A stretch of DNA of 64,000 nt, taken from assembly GCA_020630795.1 (NCBI GenBank), contig JAHDIK010000010.1, positions 17,609-81,608 on the forward strand, in the 5' to 3' direction. The stretch comes from Colwellia sp. (GTDB lineage Bacteria > Pseudomonadota > Gammaproteobacteria > Enterobacterales > Alteromonadaceae). This document shows positions 34,632 to 44,723 of this stretch, piece by piece. The notes below the pieces were generated by a model, which made no database searches, had not been told where the DNA came from, and saw only the letters and a program-made list of their open reading frames with translations. How positions within the stretch are numbered: position 1 is the first letter of the stretch; every line of letters begins with the position of its first letter. The translations under genes were made by a program, and so were the position numbers.

Positions 34632-35684
34632 ATGATTTCAGTAGTATTAGGTATTTGTCTTCATGCTATTGGAGCAGCGTCATCATCAAGCAGCATTGTA
34701 CCGGGTAAGTTTATCAAAAACTGGTCGTGGGACGTGTATTGGTTAGGTTTCTCAACCGTTTCTTTGTTGATTCTGCCTATATTTATTTGCTATTTAACAT
34801 TCCCTCAAGCTACTTATATTGTAGAAATACTATCGACCACTGATTCTAATACGCTTTTGACTACCTTAGGTTTAGGTTTTGTTTACGGGTTTGGTGGTTA
34901 TGGTTTTGGCCTAGCTTGTAAAATGCTGGGTTTTTCGTTGACTTACGCTATTTCAATTGGCTTTAGTGCGACTATTGGTACGCTAATTCCACCGTTTGTT
35001 CGAGGTGGTGAAGAGCTAGATAGGTTGCTGAATACTGAACAAGGATTTTATGTTTTTTTAGCATTAGCTATCGCTATTTTGGGCATGTTTTTAGTGGGAA
35101 AAGCTGGCTATGGACGTGAAAAATATGAGCAAAAAAACAATAATCTGCTCGATAGTGTTTTATTGAAAGGTGTTTGCATAGCTTTGCTTGCAGGTTTTCT
35201 GTCTGCTTGTTATGGATTTGCTCTGCATACCGGTGAGCCGATGGCTATACGCGCAGAGGCATTAGGAGTAGATGAGCTCATGCGTGTCAACATTGTGTTT
35301 ATTCTCGCTAACGGTGGGGCATTTATTTCTAACTTACTCATTACTATTTATTTAATTACTAAATATAAAGTTTTTAGGCAGTTTGTTGATGGTAATACTA
35401 AAGAGTTGAGTCGAAATTATGTATTAGCTGTATTAGGTGGAGCTGCTTGGTATTTTCAATTTTTCTTTTTTGGAATGGCTGAAAGCTACATGGGAAGTTT
35501 TAAAGTTGCTTCTTGGGCTATCCATATGATACTATTGATTATTTTTGCACAATTGTGGGGATTATATTTTAAAGAGTGGAAAACATGTCCCACTCATGTA
35601 AAAAGTAACTTATACGCTGGTTTGTCTGTGCTAACAGGTTCAGTACTAGTGGTTGCTTACGGCAACTTTGTAACAACCACTTAG
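34632..35684 (+). CDS. RhaT-like membrane transporter (drug/metabolite superfamily)
   Basis: 350 residues with ten predicted membrane helices. The start (VVLGICLHAIGAASSSSSIVPGKFIKNWSWD) and the FGGYGFGLACKMLGFSLTYAISIGFSA region are those of the L-rhamnose-H+ symporter RhaT. RhaT proteins import rhamnose, but no rhamnose genes are nearby, so the real substrate may differ. It is a single gene. Confidence 0.8.
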   Translation: MISVVLGICLHAIGAASSSSSIVPGKFIKNWSWDVYWLGFSTVSLLILPIFICYLTFPQATYIVEILSTTDSNTLLTTLGLGFVYGFGGYGFGLACKMLGFSLTYAISIGFSATIGTLIPPFVRGGEELDRLLNTEQGFYVFLALAIAILGMFLVGKAGYGREKYEQKNNNLLDSVLLKGVCIALLAGFLSACYGFALHTGEPMAIRAEALGVDELMRVNIVFILANGGAFISNLLITIYLITKYKVFRQFVDGNTKELSRNYVLAVLGGAAWYFQFFFFGMAESYMGSFKVASWAIHMILLIIFAQLWGLYFKEWKTCPTHVKSNLYAGLSVLTGSVLVVAYGNFVTTT

Positions 35685-35706
35685 TTGTTTTCCTGAATTC
35701 TTTTTT

Positions 35707-38145
35707 CTACACCGATATGTTAATGCGTGGTATACCATCTTTCGAGTTGTCTATTTGAGGTGTACATAGCAATATTCTTCCTGAAGCTATGCCACTGTTG
35801 ACTGCTTGTGATTTAAAATGCTTTTCACGTTGATCACCTATCTGTTTTAGTTGCTTTATTTGAGCTTCCGTTAGCTTGCTATAGAATGGTAAGTCGATGT
35901 CGCTAGGTGTACTTATTGCACAAATTTTTACTTGTGTGTCTTTTTTATCTTTCATTAACGCAACAAATTGAGATAGGTATTGGCTTTGTTTTTCGTCTAA
36001 TTCTATTTGTTTAGGTTGATAAGGCAGATCTTCAAAGCGAACTTTTAAAATAAATTCACCCGCAACCATCGCCACTGATACAACATTTGCGTATGGCACG
36101 AAGGTTTTCATTATGTAACTTTCAGTTGCCGACATAACGGCTTTTTTCGTAATCAAGGCTATAAAGTTGCTAACACCGAATGATGGATCTGATGTTTTTC
36201 CTGAAAGTGGTATATCAAGCTCTAAGTTGCCATTACTGTCTTTTAACATACCTAACGCCGCATTAAGTGGTATGCCTACTTGGTCTTTAACCGTATTGGT
36301 TTCGTAACTATCGGCCGCGCCAGTTTCTAAGCCTTTGATGTTGAATGCGACTTCCCCGTCAATATCGTCATCAACTAAGGTTACATCAATATTTGTATTG
36401 AGTTGCCCGCTCGTTAATTCAAGCTCTAATGCGTCTTTCATATAGGTTGATACAGCGGGAAGTGAAAGCTCTTTTAGTTGCCCTTTTACATGATATGTTT
36501 GGTGTTGAGCAAAAGGTTTGATAAATCCATCAAACGCAAAATTAGCGTATTCATTACTGCGACCAATTAGCTTCACTGGAGTTTTATTCTCTTTTAACGT
36601 ATTCGTATTACTTAAAGTGCCAACACTAAGTTCGTCAATCATGAGTGAACGTTCGTAAACAGGATTTACGCTATTATCTACAAAGTTGATTTGGTTGTTG
36701 TTGATAATATTAAAAGCGTTCAACGTAATGTAAAACGGTTTGCTGTTTGCTGCTTTACTTGAATCGGCAGAGGTCGTTGTAGGCTCGTTATTTTTTTGAC
36801 TTGTATCGCCTGACGTATTTTCTTGTGGGGCTAGTGCAACCAGTGTAGCAATAGCTTTGTCTTTATCTAAAATAACGTGACTTGTAATCGAGTCGATATC
36901 TATAGCGTTAATCGTTACTGAATCACTAGCGCCGCGAATGTTATCAACCGTGATTTTTTTGATTTTTGCTAAAGCGGGTAAGTTACTGGCATTACGTTGC
37001 GAGAAGAGTAAGTCGTTAACAACTACCGTTTCAACTGTTGCAGTAGGTAGTTGGTTTTGTGTATTTTTTTCTCCATCTTTTATCGTAAGCAGTGGTGCAA
37101 TGTTGGTTATGTTGAGTTGGTTAAAAGCCAATATTTGTTCTTTTTTGTTTTCACCCGTTACGTTTAATTCTTCTAGCGCTAGTTGCGCTATCCCAGAAAG
37201 TTGATTGAGCGAATTATCGTTTAATGAAAGCGAAAAATTGGCTGCTGTTAGCTTAGCATTACCGAGGTTAATTGTATTTTGGTTGGTATTTACAAATAAA
37301 TCTTGGTTGGATAATTCAGCGTTAGCGACTTTTACTGTTAACTTTTTATCTGCAATAGTGAGTTTCTGTTCGCTTGAAAAAGATACGTTACCGTCAAGCT
37401 CATGCAAAGGCTTAATTAAATGCAATATTTTTGTAAGCGGGTACTTACTTATTTCGGTGCTACTCTTAATTGTGCCGTTTCCGTTATTTAAAAGCACGTT
37501 AGCTGTTATGTTTAGTGGTGCGTCATCAATGAGCGATTGCATATCAATAGCTGCAATTTGTTCTAATTCAGTCGCTTGAATATCACTCACTTTTAACTTG
37601 TTGATGGTGAATTTATGTGAGTGACCGTCTAATAGTATATTTACGTTACTGTTAGTTAGTACTAATGCATCGAGCAATATTTGATAAGGTAGTGGCTCTT
37701 TATGTGTGGTTTCTGGTTGTGGTTCTTTTGCGTCGCTATTTTCTTTACTTTCTACAGGAGGAGCTATTTGCACTCCTGCAACCATAATTTTATCCGCGTT
37801 TTTTTCTATTTCAATATCAATGCCATTTATTAAAAACTCTTCAATAAGTACTTTGTCTGACAGTAGTTTATGAAGTGCTAGCTGCAGTGTTAAGGCTTTT
37901 GCCGATAAAACAGTTTTGTTCTCTTTTGTTAATAATAAATCTGTAATAGTTACTCGCGTAAGGAATGGGTTAAAGGTGATTTGCGAAGATTCAGACAGTA
38001 TTAATCCCATTTCTGCTAATGGCTCTGCGGCAAAATGTTTAATAACAGTAGACGAAAGCGTCCAAATTAAAAGGTATAAAGTGAATACGGTAGCAACAAT
38101 TGCAATGAAAATTGTTTTGTAAAGTGGGCGAGATTTCGACGACAT
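35707..38145 (-). CDS. DUF748 / AsmA-like envelope protein
   Basis: 812 residues. An N-terminal membrane helix (about 9-29) is followed by a long beta-rich domain with SQITFNPFLTRVTITDLLLTKENKTVLSAKAL, the DUF748 start, and GQLNTNIDVTLVDDDIDGEVAFNIKGLE, the conserved late region, then LDIPLSGKTSDPSFG. The last ~110 residues resemble an OmpA-like fold. Relatives are inner-membrane anchored with a periplasmic bridge-like domain, thought to move lipids between membranes. Function here is not proven. Confidence 0.85.
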   Translation of the reverse strand: MSSKSRPLYKTIFIAIVATVFTLYLLIWTLSSTVIKHFAAEPLAEMGLILSESSQITFNPFLTRVTITDLLLTKENKTVLSAKALTLQLALHKLLSDKVLIEEFLINGIDIEIEKNADKIMVAGVQIAPPVESKENSDAKEPQPETTHKEPLPYQILLDALVLTNSNVNILLDGHSHKFTINKLKVSDIQATELEQIAAIDMQSLIDDAPLNITANVLLNNGNGTIKSSTEISKYPLTKILHLIKPLHELDGNVSFSSEQKLTIADKKLTVKVANAELSNQDLFVNTNQNTINLGNAKLTAANFSLSLNDNSLNQLSGIAQLALEELNVTGENKKEQILAFNQLNITNIAPLLTIKDGEKNTQNQLPTATVETVVVNDLLFSQRNASNLPALAKIKKITVDNIRGASDSVTINAIDIDSITSHVILDKDKAIATLVALAPQENTSGDTSQKNNEPTTTSADSSKAANSKPFYITLNAFNIINNNQINFVDNSVNPVYERSLMIDELSVGTLSNTNTLKENKTPVKLIGRSNEYANFAFDGFIKPFAQHQTYHVKGQLKELSLPAVSTYMKDALELELTSGQLNTNIDVTLVDDDIDGEVAFNIKGLETGAADSYETNTVKDQVGIPLNAALGMLKDSNGNLELDIPLSGKTSDPSFGVSNFIALITKKAVMSATESYIMKTFVPYANVVSVAMVAGEFILKVRFEDLPYQPKQIELDEKQSQYLSQFVALMKDKKDTQVKICAISTPSDIDLPFYSKLTEAQIKQLKQIGDQREKHFKSQAVNSGIASGRILLCTPQIDNSKDGIPRINISV

Positions 38146-38258
38146 TAAACAAGCCTTGAAAAGATAATTTTGAAAAGGTATTCATGAATTCTAGCAACTA
38201 AATGGAGCAATTACTTCATTCAAATGAGCTAAAATTATAAATTGAAAACTTTGTTGTT

Positions 38259-39221
38259 TTAAAACAAGTCAGGAAATTTACGGCGATAGCGCGGCAGCAT
38301 AGTTTCGTTGCCAATTAATCCCCCTTGATGAATATAGATGATGGGCGAATCATCACCGCTGTTTTTAACGTAATGCAAAATACTTTCCCAACCAGCGGGG
38401 TCGTAAAGTAAATCAAATTCAATTTGTGTGTTATCTAATAAGCTTTTCCATTGTTTAAAATGCTCTGCGTATAGCTTGCCAAAGTGGTATTTTTTTTGTG
38501 TGGGTAAAATGGTTGGCCAATGTGATTTATTTACCTTTAGTTCTGAAAATTGTTGTTCTAGATAAGTGTCGTCACCTACGCACGCACAGGTTAATACATT
38601 AATCGGAAGTTGCTGTTTTTTGAACCATGATTGAAGGAATAATGCTGTTGTACCGGTACCCGCTGGTAGCATAATATTTACGGCAGAGTAGCGTTCTATC
38701 CACCTTTTTTGAGAGATAAAATCAGCAAGTTCTTGTGCTAATTGGTGAACACCAAACTCGGCAGATACTGATCTTCCACCTTCTTGAATAAATAAACTTG
38801 TGTTGGGTAACGTTTGTGAAAAACCTCGCATTAAAGTATCAAGGTTGAGGCCCGTTTTTTTATCGCTTTCAGGTAAAAAACGTTTCTCTATAATGTTCGC
38901 GCCGAGCTCAATGGCTTTCGCGTAGTTACCTAACCCGCTATTTAATAACCATGGGGGGATTCGGTCTACGTAATAGTCAAACTTTAGCCCCTTTAAATGT
39001 GCAAGGGCAGCTAATGAATACAGTGAATTAGCTTGAATAGATCCGTATCCTACTATTTTTGTAACTGATGGGGATATGTGCTCGAGATAATATGCAAATT
39101 TACGTGCTTTGTTTCCTGAAAAGTATGGATTAAGCAAATCATCCCGTTTTACATAAAAATCAAACCCTTGGTAGTGAACCTTTTGAATGGGCGATGTAGA
39201 TAAAACGGAATGTGTTTTCAT
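38259..39221 (-). CDS. PLP-dependent ACC deaminase/D-cysteine desulfhydrase-like
   Basis: 320 residues of fold type II. Lys38 in YFSGNKARKFAYYL is the expected pyridoxal-phosphate lysine (family G-N-K-x-R-K). Mid-protein LPAGTGTTALFLQSW provides the phosphate-binding Gly-rich loop, and a late IYIHQGGLIGNE segment is present. Enzymes of this family deaminate or desulfurate small amino acids. It is 11 bp downstream of bolA, probably cotranscribed. The exact reaction is not inferable. Confidence 0.85.
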   Translation of the reverse strand: MKTHSVLSTSPIQKVHYQGFDFYVKRDDLLNPYFSGNKARKFAYYLEHISPSVTKIVGYGSIQANSLYSLAALAHLKGLKFDYYVDRIPPWLLNSGLGNYAKAIELGANIIEKRFLPESDKKTGLNLDTLMRGFSQTLPNTSLFIQEGGRSVSAEFGVHQLAQELADFISQKRWIERYSAVNIMLPAGTGTTALFLQSWFKKQQLPINVLTCACVGDDTYLEQQFSELKVNKSHWPTILPTQKKYHFGKLYAEHFKQWKSLLDNTQIEFDLLYDPAGWESILHYVKNSGDDSPIIYIHQGGLIGNETMLPRYRRKFPDLF

Positions 39222-39232
39222 AGCGTTTAGCT

Positions 39233-39541
39233 TTATTTACTGCCGCCTGCACATGCTGGGGATTTATTGGCACTTCCACCTTTTTTAGCCCATTCTTCAG
39301 GTGTGAATGTATGTAATGCTAATGCGTGAATGACATTTGCCAACTCTGATGCCAACAAGGTATTAATTTTACGATGGCGAGCAATTAAGCGTAATCCTTC
39401 AAATGCTTCAGTAACAATAACAACGCGAAAATGGCTAGTATCGGTGCCGCTGCTGTGCTTATGACTTTCGTTCTCTATTTCCAAAAACTCAGGAGAAAAT
39501 TCAGCGGTAAGTTTAGTATGTAATGTTGTTTCGACGGTCAT
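39233..39541 (-). CDS. bolA: BolA family protein
   Basis: 102 residues. FRVVIVTEAFEGLRLIARHRKINTLLASELANVIHALALHTFTPEEW covers the BolA fold with the invariant His of ARHRKI and the C-terminal HTFTPEEW. BolA proteins bind Fe-S clusters with monothiol glutaredoxins and influence cell shape and stress. A Cys in the C-terminal SPACAGGSK tail is an addition beyond the domain. Confidence 0.93.
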   Translation of the reverse strand: MTVETTLHTKLTAEFSPEFLEIENESHKHSSGTDTSHFRVVIVTEAFEGLRLIARHRKINTLLASELANVIHALALHTFTPEEWAKKGGSANKSPACAGGSK

Positions 39542-39691
39542 GAGAAATTTACCTATAAGGCATGATTTTAGTGTTTGGCTATTATGACACCTTGCAAAGC
39601 CCCGAGCAAAGCGTCTGAGTTGATGTTAAGTCTAGATAGCAATTCATAATTAATATAATATTTGTGCGTGTTACTACAAGGAAACGCTATC

Positions 39692-40798
39692 TTGAATCGA
39701 ATACTATTTTTGTTGTTGTCTCTTTTTTCATTTTACTCTTATTCATTAAATTTTGTTGAAGATAAGTCACCTGATCTTGGCTTAATGAAAAACTTTAAAG
39801 CGAGTGAATTGTGCGCTGTTTCTGAAAAAACACATCAATATTTAATGAGTAATATTGATGATGAATTTGCTGTTAAAGTTGGTGACATTTTTGCTAATAA
39901 AGTGACGTTGCCTCAAGTAAAAGAAACGCTTACATTTATTTGTAACATCTACCGTGAAGACGTTCGAGCCAAAAGGCAGAGCCGTTTACACAACACAGAG
40001 TTTTTAGCGGAAAACTTTACGTTTTATCGTTGGATGCCTGATACGAAAACGGCACAGCATATCGCACGGAAAAGCAATAATGCGGTAAAAACTCGTTTAT
40101 TGAACAATATCCCTGACGATCAAATATTTTTAACTAAATATTACACAAAAATGTTAGATGGAAGCCCTGTCAAAACCGAACACTATACACAAGCGTTGTA
40201 TGCAATTCCGTTTGATGAAGAAGCGTTATCGTTGAAAGAGGCCGATAAAAATAAAACATCAACGCGTTTTACGTATACACGACAAGCCGTTATTTCAGGT
40301 GCGTTACTCAAGAAGAACTTAGCTAAGCCATTGGTATGGATAACCGAAGAAGCACTGCACGATGTTTTATTGCAAGGCACAGGCGTATTACAAGTTGACG
40401 GAAAAATTCGTTATTTTAATGTGCATCGTAACAATGGTATTGCTTACGATTATAGTATTGGAAAGCGTGAACAGGCTAGATATTGGTATTTTGCAGAAGT
40501 ACCTAGCATTATGGGATACGGTAAAACGTTAGACAGTAAAATAGCCGTTAATCCGCATGTAACGTTTGCAGGTAATGTAAAGGATTTAGGGCTTGGAAAA
40601 CTATTTTTAGTGAGCTTTGAACAAGAAGGGCTGCAAGTGAGTCGATTAGGTGTGTTGGCTGATCAAGGTGGTGCGTTTGATAACAACTTTTTTCAGTTAG
40701 ATTTATTGGTAGACAGCTACAAGGGGTGGGAAGACTATCATGCCGCTAATAAAACCATGCCTGATTATGCTAAGGCATGGCTACTGATTAAAAAATAA
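39692..40798 (+). CDS. Exported MltA-like (lytic transglycosylase fold) protein
   Basis: About 368 residues from a TTG at 39692 with AAGGA 9 bases upstream; the frame opens at 39662. A signal peptide is present (LFLLLSLFSFYSYS). The middle segment YTRQAVISGALLKKNLAKPL, then LHDVLLQGTGVLQVDGKIRYF and IAYDYSIGKRE, follows the order of MltA (MLT A-type murein transglycosylase), and GVLADQGGAFDNNFFQLDL resembles the 3D catalytic Asp region. It is a divergent member; catalytic activity is uncertain. It would act on the cell wall in the periplasm. Confidence 0.65.
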   Translation: MNRILFLLLSLFSFYSYSLNFVEDKSPDLGLMKNFKASELCAVSEKTHQYLMSNIDDEFAVKVGDIFANKVTLPQVKETLTFICNIYREDVRAKRQSRLHNTEFLAENFTFYRWMPDTKTAQHIARKSNNAVKTRLLNNIPDDQIFLTKYYTKMLDGSPVKTEHYTQALYAIPFDEEALSLKEADKNKTSTRFTYTRQAVISGALLKKNLAKPLVWITEEALHDVLLQGTGVLQVDGKIRYFNVHRNNGIAYDYSIGKREQARYWYFAEVPSIMGYGKTLDSKIAVNPHVTFAGNVKDLGLGKLFLVSFEQEGLQVSRLGVLADQGGAFDNNFFQLDLLVDSYKGWEDYHAANKTMPDYAKAWLLIKK

Positions 40799-40842
40799 CA
40801 CCACAGAATATAACAACAATAATCGTATAGCTGTTTAGCCGA

Positions 40843-42786
40843 TTATGCGGTTATTGATTGAAGACTAGCATCTAGCGAAGCTTCTTCTTTGTTTTTTAAC
40901 GTAGGGCTTGATTGCGATTCAGTTGACTTAGGTAATGATGTTGGCCTGTATTCTAAAGGCGCTTCAATCAATATATTTCTTATTGCGTCAACGTCGTCAT
41001 TTTCAATTGACTGAGTAAGAGCATTTAAAATCGCTTCGACTTCTACCCAAGGTAAGTAACGCTCGTTGGCGGTTAATATACGCTCGTGAAACGTTTTCTT
41101 GGCATTGTCATCAATAAGTAGTTCTTCATAGAGCTTTTCACCTGGACGTAAACCACTAAATTGGATTGCGATATCGCCTTCTGGGTTGTCATCATCTTTA
41201 ATGGTTAAACCCATCAAGTGCGTCATTTTATGTGCTAAGTCTAAAATTTTAACTGGAGAGCCCATATCTAATACGAACACGTCTCCACCTGAACCCATAG
41301 CACCCGCTTGTAGTACGAGTTGAGCCGCCTCCGGAATGGTCATAAAGTAACGGATAATATCAGGGTGGGTTATCGTAATCGGTCCGCCACGTTGTATTTG
41401 TTTTTTGAACAGAGGAACAACTGAACCAGAAGATCCTAATACATTACCAAACCTAACCATCACAAAGCGTGTTACATGTTCTTTATTTGCTAACCCTTGA
41501 AGTACTAGCTCTGCCATACGTTTCGTTGCACCCATTACATTGGTGGGGCGAACGGCTTTGTCTGTAGAAACCAAAACAAACGTCTCAACCTGACATAGAA
41601 TGGCGGCTTTTGCGATTTCGTATGTACCAAACACATTATTAGTAATACCGGCGATTACGTTGCCTTCTACCATAGGGACGTGTTTGTAAGCCGCTGCATG
41701 ATAGATAGTTTGCACTCTATGTTGTTGTATAGCTTGTTTCATTAACAGGCCATCTTGAACATTGCCGATAACTGGAACTAACTCAAGCGGATTACCTGTT
41801 TCAGCAAATTGCTCTGTTAGTTCTTGATGAATTTCATATAAAAAGGCTTCACTCACATCTAGCAAGATTAATTTTTTTGGCAAGTTAGATACGATTTGTC
41901 GACAGAGTTCTTTACCAATCGACCCACCTGCACCTGATACTAAAACGATCTTATTAGTGATATTGGCAGATAATAATTCTGGAATAGGGCTAACAGCTTT
42001 ACGGCCCAATAACTCTTTTACTGATATTTCTCGAAGCTCATCAATTGTGCGCTTACCTGACACCATGTCAGACATTGTTGGAACTGTAAGTAACTCAAGG
42101 GCGTAGGGCTCTAATTCATCAACAATTTGTTTTAAACGAATTGGATCAACGTTTGAAATAGCAATTAGTACTTTAAATTTACCGTACTTTTTAAGCAGCT
42201 TACTGACTTCTTTATGAGAATAAACTTTTAAACCTAAAACGTTTCTACCTTGATAGCGCTTTTTCTCATCTATGTAGGCGAGAGGTTGATATTTTTTACC
42301 TAAAGTTAGTGCATTAACGAGTTCTCTACCCGTACTACTAGCTCCATAAATGACAACACCTTCTCGTTCATCAAACCATTTTTTCTCAAAAATTAATCCG
42401 AAAATAGCGCGAGCGCTGGTAATTTGAAGTGTCGCTAATACGAGAAATACAATAGGAACAGAACGAGGAACAAATGCATCGATAAAAAAACCTGCGGCGT
42501 AAAATATAACGGTGCTACTGATTAAAATGAGAAATATTTTAAGAAATGCTTTTGCGTTGAAGTATCGAACAACTGAACGATATACATCAAATTTTATAAA
42601 TAACAGTAATGTGGAAACAGAAACTATTGAAAATACAATCCATTCGGCTTGTGAAAAAGTGCTATCAGTGAGTCCCATGCGAATGAAGTATGAGATAAAG
42701 AAGGCAATGGTTAATGCAAATAGATCAAAACCTAAAGCAATTAAGTATTTTATTGAACTGGGTATAAGGTCGATTTTTCTTATCAT
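40843..42786 (-). CDS. UDP-sugar 4,6-dehydratase, membrane type (PglF/WbpM-like)
   Basis: 647 residues. Four N-terminal membrane helices (first ~120 residues) and two Rossmann regions: GVVIYGASSTGREL (degenerate) and the active one VLVSGAGGSIGKELCRQI. The catalytic STDKAVRPTNVMGATKRMAE holds Thr-Asp-Lys and the downstream Tyr-to-Met variation typical of this membrane group. It turns UDP-GlcNAc into the 4-keto-6-deoxy form, the first step toward diacetamido sugars. It is the last gene in a four-gene minus-strand set with the aminotransferase, acetyltransferase and sugar transferase. Confidence 0.92.
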   Translation of the reverse strand: MIRKIDLIPSSIKYLIALGFDLFALTIAFFISYFIRMGLTDSTFSQAEWIVFSIVSVSTLLLFIKFDVYRSVVRYFNAKAFLKIFLILISSTVIFYAAGFFIDAFVPRSVPIVFLVLATLQITSARAIFGLIFEKKWFDEREGVVIYGASSTGRELVNALTLGKKYQPLAYIDEKKRYQGRNVLGLKVYSHKEVSKLLKKYGKFKVLIAISNVDPIRLKQIVDELEPYALELLTVPTMSDMVSGKRTIDELREISVKELLGRKAVSPIPELLSANITNKIVLVSGAGGSIGKELCRQIVSNLPKKLILLDVSEAFLYEIHQELTEQFAETGNPLELVPVIGNVQDGLLMKQAIQQHRVQTIYHAAAYKHVPMVEGNVIAGITNNVFGTYEIAKAAILCQVETFVLVSTDKAVRPTNVMGATKRMAELVLQGLANKEHVTRFVMVRFGNVLGSSGSVVPLFKKQIQRGGPITITHPDIIRYFMTIPEAAQLVLQAGAMGSGGDVFVLDMGSPVKILDLAHKMTHLMGLTIKDDDNPEGDIAIQFSGLRPGEKLYEELLIDDNAKKTFHERILTANERYLPWVEVEAILNALTQSIENDDVDAIRNILIEAPLEYRPTSLPKSTESQSSPTLKNKEEASLDASLQSITA

Positions 42787-42903
42787 TATTATTACACCTG
42801 TAAGTGATTATTTTGCACCTCCATGCAGCAACAAAACATTCTTGTAACAATATTTTTACAATTTTTTATCGTTTTGTCATCATATATTTTGAATATAAAA
42901 TAA

Positions 42904-44082
42904 TCACTTAGCGCTGATTTGTGAAAAAACCTCAGTGATAACAGAGCAAGTTTTTGATATTTCTTCACTTTTTAGTGTTGGGTGCACTAAAAACATAAGA
43001 GAAATATCTCCTAATTTTTTTGCTTTTTTTAGCGGTGTAGAGGGGATAAAGCCTGTATTTTCAAATGCTTTTTCTTTATATACCTCTGAACAACTGCCTG
43101 AAAAACACGGAATACCCTTGTTAGTAATCGCCTCAATAATCAGGTCACGCGTCCAGCCCTGAGGTAGCTTTTCTTCGTTAATTGATACGTAGCATTTGTA
43201 GAATGCATGTTCTATATATTCAGGTGTTTGAGATACCTGAATAAATTCAAAGGGCTTACACGCTTCAAATATTTGCTGTGCATATAATGTGCGCGTTTTG
43301 GTCCACGACGGCATGCGTTTAACTTGAATTCGTCCAATAGCCGATTGCATTTCAGTTAACCGCCAATTCGTACCAAACGATTCATGTAACCATCTATATC
43401 CAGGCGGATGCTCCGTTTCATATACTGCTTTATATGATTTACCGTGATCTTTAAATGCCCAGGCTGTCCGCCAAAGACTTTCGTCGTTAGTGGTTAGCAT
43501 GCCACCTTCACCGCCAGTCGTCATAATTTTATCTTGGCAGAAAGACCATGCACCAATATGTCCAATACTTCCAACTGAGCGCCCTTTATATTTTGCTCCG
43601 TGTGCTTGTGCGCAATCTTCAATAACGTATAAGTTGTATTGTTGAGCAAGCCCCATAATATCGTCCATCTCACACGGCCAACCTGCAAGGTGAACACAAA
43701 TAATAGCTTTGGTTTTCTTTGTTAAAACAGGCTTAATCGTCGCGGCACTAATATTTTGGCTATCAAGTTCAACGTCAGCGAATACTGGGGTTGCACCTGC
43801 ATTCACAATACTACTGATTGAGGCAATAAAAGTACGAGAAGTTACGATTACTTCATCGCCCGCACCAATATTTAAAGACTGTAGTGCGAGGTCTAACGCT
43901 AAGGTCCCGTTACCGACGGCTACCGCATATTTGCTGTCGGTATATTCTGCGAATTCTCTTTCAAATGAACGACCTTCTTGTCCGGTCCAGTAATTAACTT
44001 TATTTGACGCTAAAACGCGTGAAACAGCGGTGATCTCTTCTTCTGTAAAGTTTGGCCATGGAGAAAGTTCGGTATTTAGCAC
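42904..44082 (-). CDS. DegT/DnrJ/EryC1 family sugar aminotransferase
   Basis: 392 residues of fold type I. LALDLALQSLNIGAGDEVIVTSRTF, CAQAHGAKYKGRSVG, and WSFCQDKIMTTGGEGGML, whose Lys binds pyridoxal phosphate, mark a sugar 4-aminotransferase. It would aminate the 4-keto sugar made by the neighbouring dehydratase. It lies 8 bp downstream of the PglD-like acetyltransferase gene. Confidence 0.92.
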   Translation of the reverse strand: MLNTELSPWPNFTEEEITAVSRVLASNKVNYWTGQEGRSFEREFAEYTDSKYAVAVGNGTLALDLALQSLNIGAGDEVIVTSRTFIASISSIVNAGATPVFADVELDSQNISAATIKPVLTKKTKAIICVHLAGWPCEMDDIMGLAQQYNLYVIEDCAQAHGAKYKGRSVGSIGHIGAWSFCQDKIMTTGGEGGMLTTNDESLWRTAWAFKDHGKSYKAVYETEHPPGYRWLHESFGTNWRLTEMQSAIGRIQVKRMPSWTKTRTLYAQQIFEACKPFEFIQVSQTPEYIEHAFYKCYVSINEEKLPQGWTRDLIIEAITNKGIPCFSGSCSEVYKEKAFENTGFIPSTPLKKAKKLGDISLMFLVHPTLKSEEISKTCSVITEVFSQISAK

Positions 44083-44090
44083 AGTATTTC

Positions 44091-44723
44091 CTATGAATTT
44101 ATTATTTTTTTAAAGGTCGCTGGTACACCAGCATATAAAGCATTGTCTTGTGTTGACTGAGTAACAGCGGCACCCGCAGCAATGTGTGTTTTACTGCCAA
44201 TAGAAATGTATTCAATTATTGAAGCGCCAATGCCTATCCACGCTTGTTCACCTATTGATACTCCGCCCGCAACATTAGCCCCAGGAGATACGTGAGTACA
44301 GGATCCTACAACGCAATCGTGGTCGATAGTCGCAGATGTATTTATTATGCAACCATTTGCTATTTCAGCACCAATATTAACAACCGAGTTTGCAAATGCG
44401 ACAACACCTTGACCCACGTTGGCATGCTCACTTATACAGGCACTAGGATGAATCAATGTAATTATATTTGCCTTAGTATTACTGAGCTTTTCAAGTGTTT
44501 CTGCGCGAAGCTTGTTATTGCCAAAAGCAACGATAAAGTCAGCATTCGTAATGTATTTCTCGAATGAGTTTGTAGTGTCGATAATATCCCAATGGAGGTT
44601 TTTAATGCGCTGAGGGTAGCAATCATCAATAAAAACGATGCTGTTATATTGTTTTGTAGCTTCGGCACAGTCTGCAACGACTCGACCATGACCGCCAGCT
44701 CCAACAATGATTAACGTTTTCAT
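44091..44723 (-). CDS. PglD-like sugar O/N-acetyltransferase
   Basis: 210 residues. N-terminal UDP-sugar-binding Rossmann motif VGAGGHGRVVADCA, then a left-handed beta helix with hexapeptide repeats (IGAEIANGCIINTSATIDHD and HVSPGANVAGGVSIGE). The catalytic His of the TIDHDC motif is conserved. It N-acetylates the 4-amino sugar of the preceding step. One base separates it from the sugar transferase gene. Confidence 0.92.
   Translation of the reverse strand: MKTLIIVGAGGHGRVVADCAEATKQYNSIVFIDDCYPQRIKNLHWDIIDTTNSFEKYITNADFIVAFGNNKLRAETLEKLSNTKANIITLIHPSACISEHANVGQGVVAFANSVVNIGAEIANGCIINTSATIDHDCVVGSCTHVSPGANVAGGVSIGEQAWIGIGASIIEYISIGSKTHIAAGAAVTQSTQDNALYAGVPATFKKIINS

Noticed and set aside
40819-40846. 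ATAATCG/CGATTAT hairpin as a terminator between the MltA-like and dehydratase genes
   Set aside because: The arms are AT-rich, the loop is long and no T-run follows; too weak to list.
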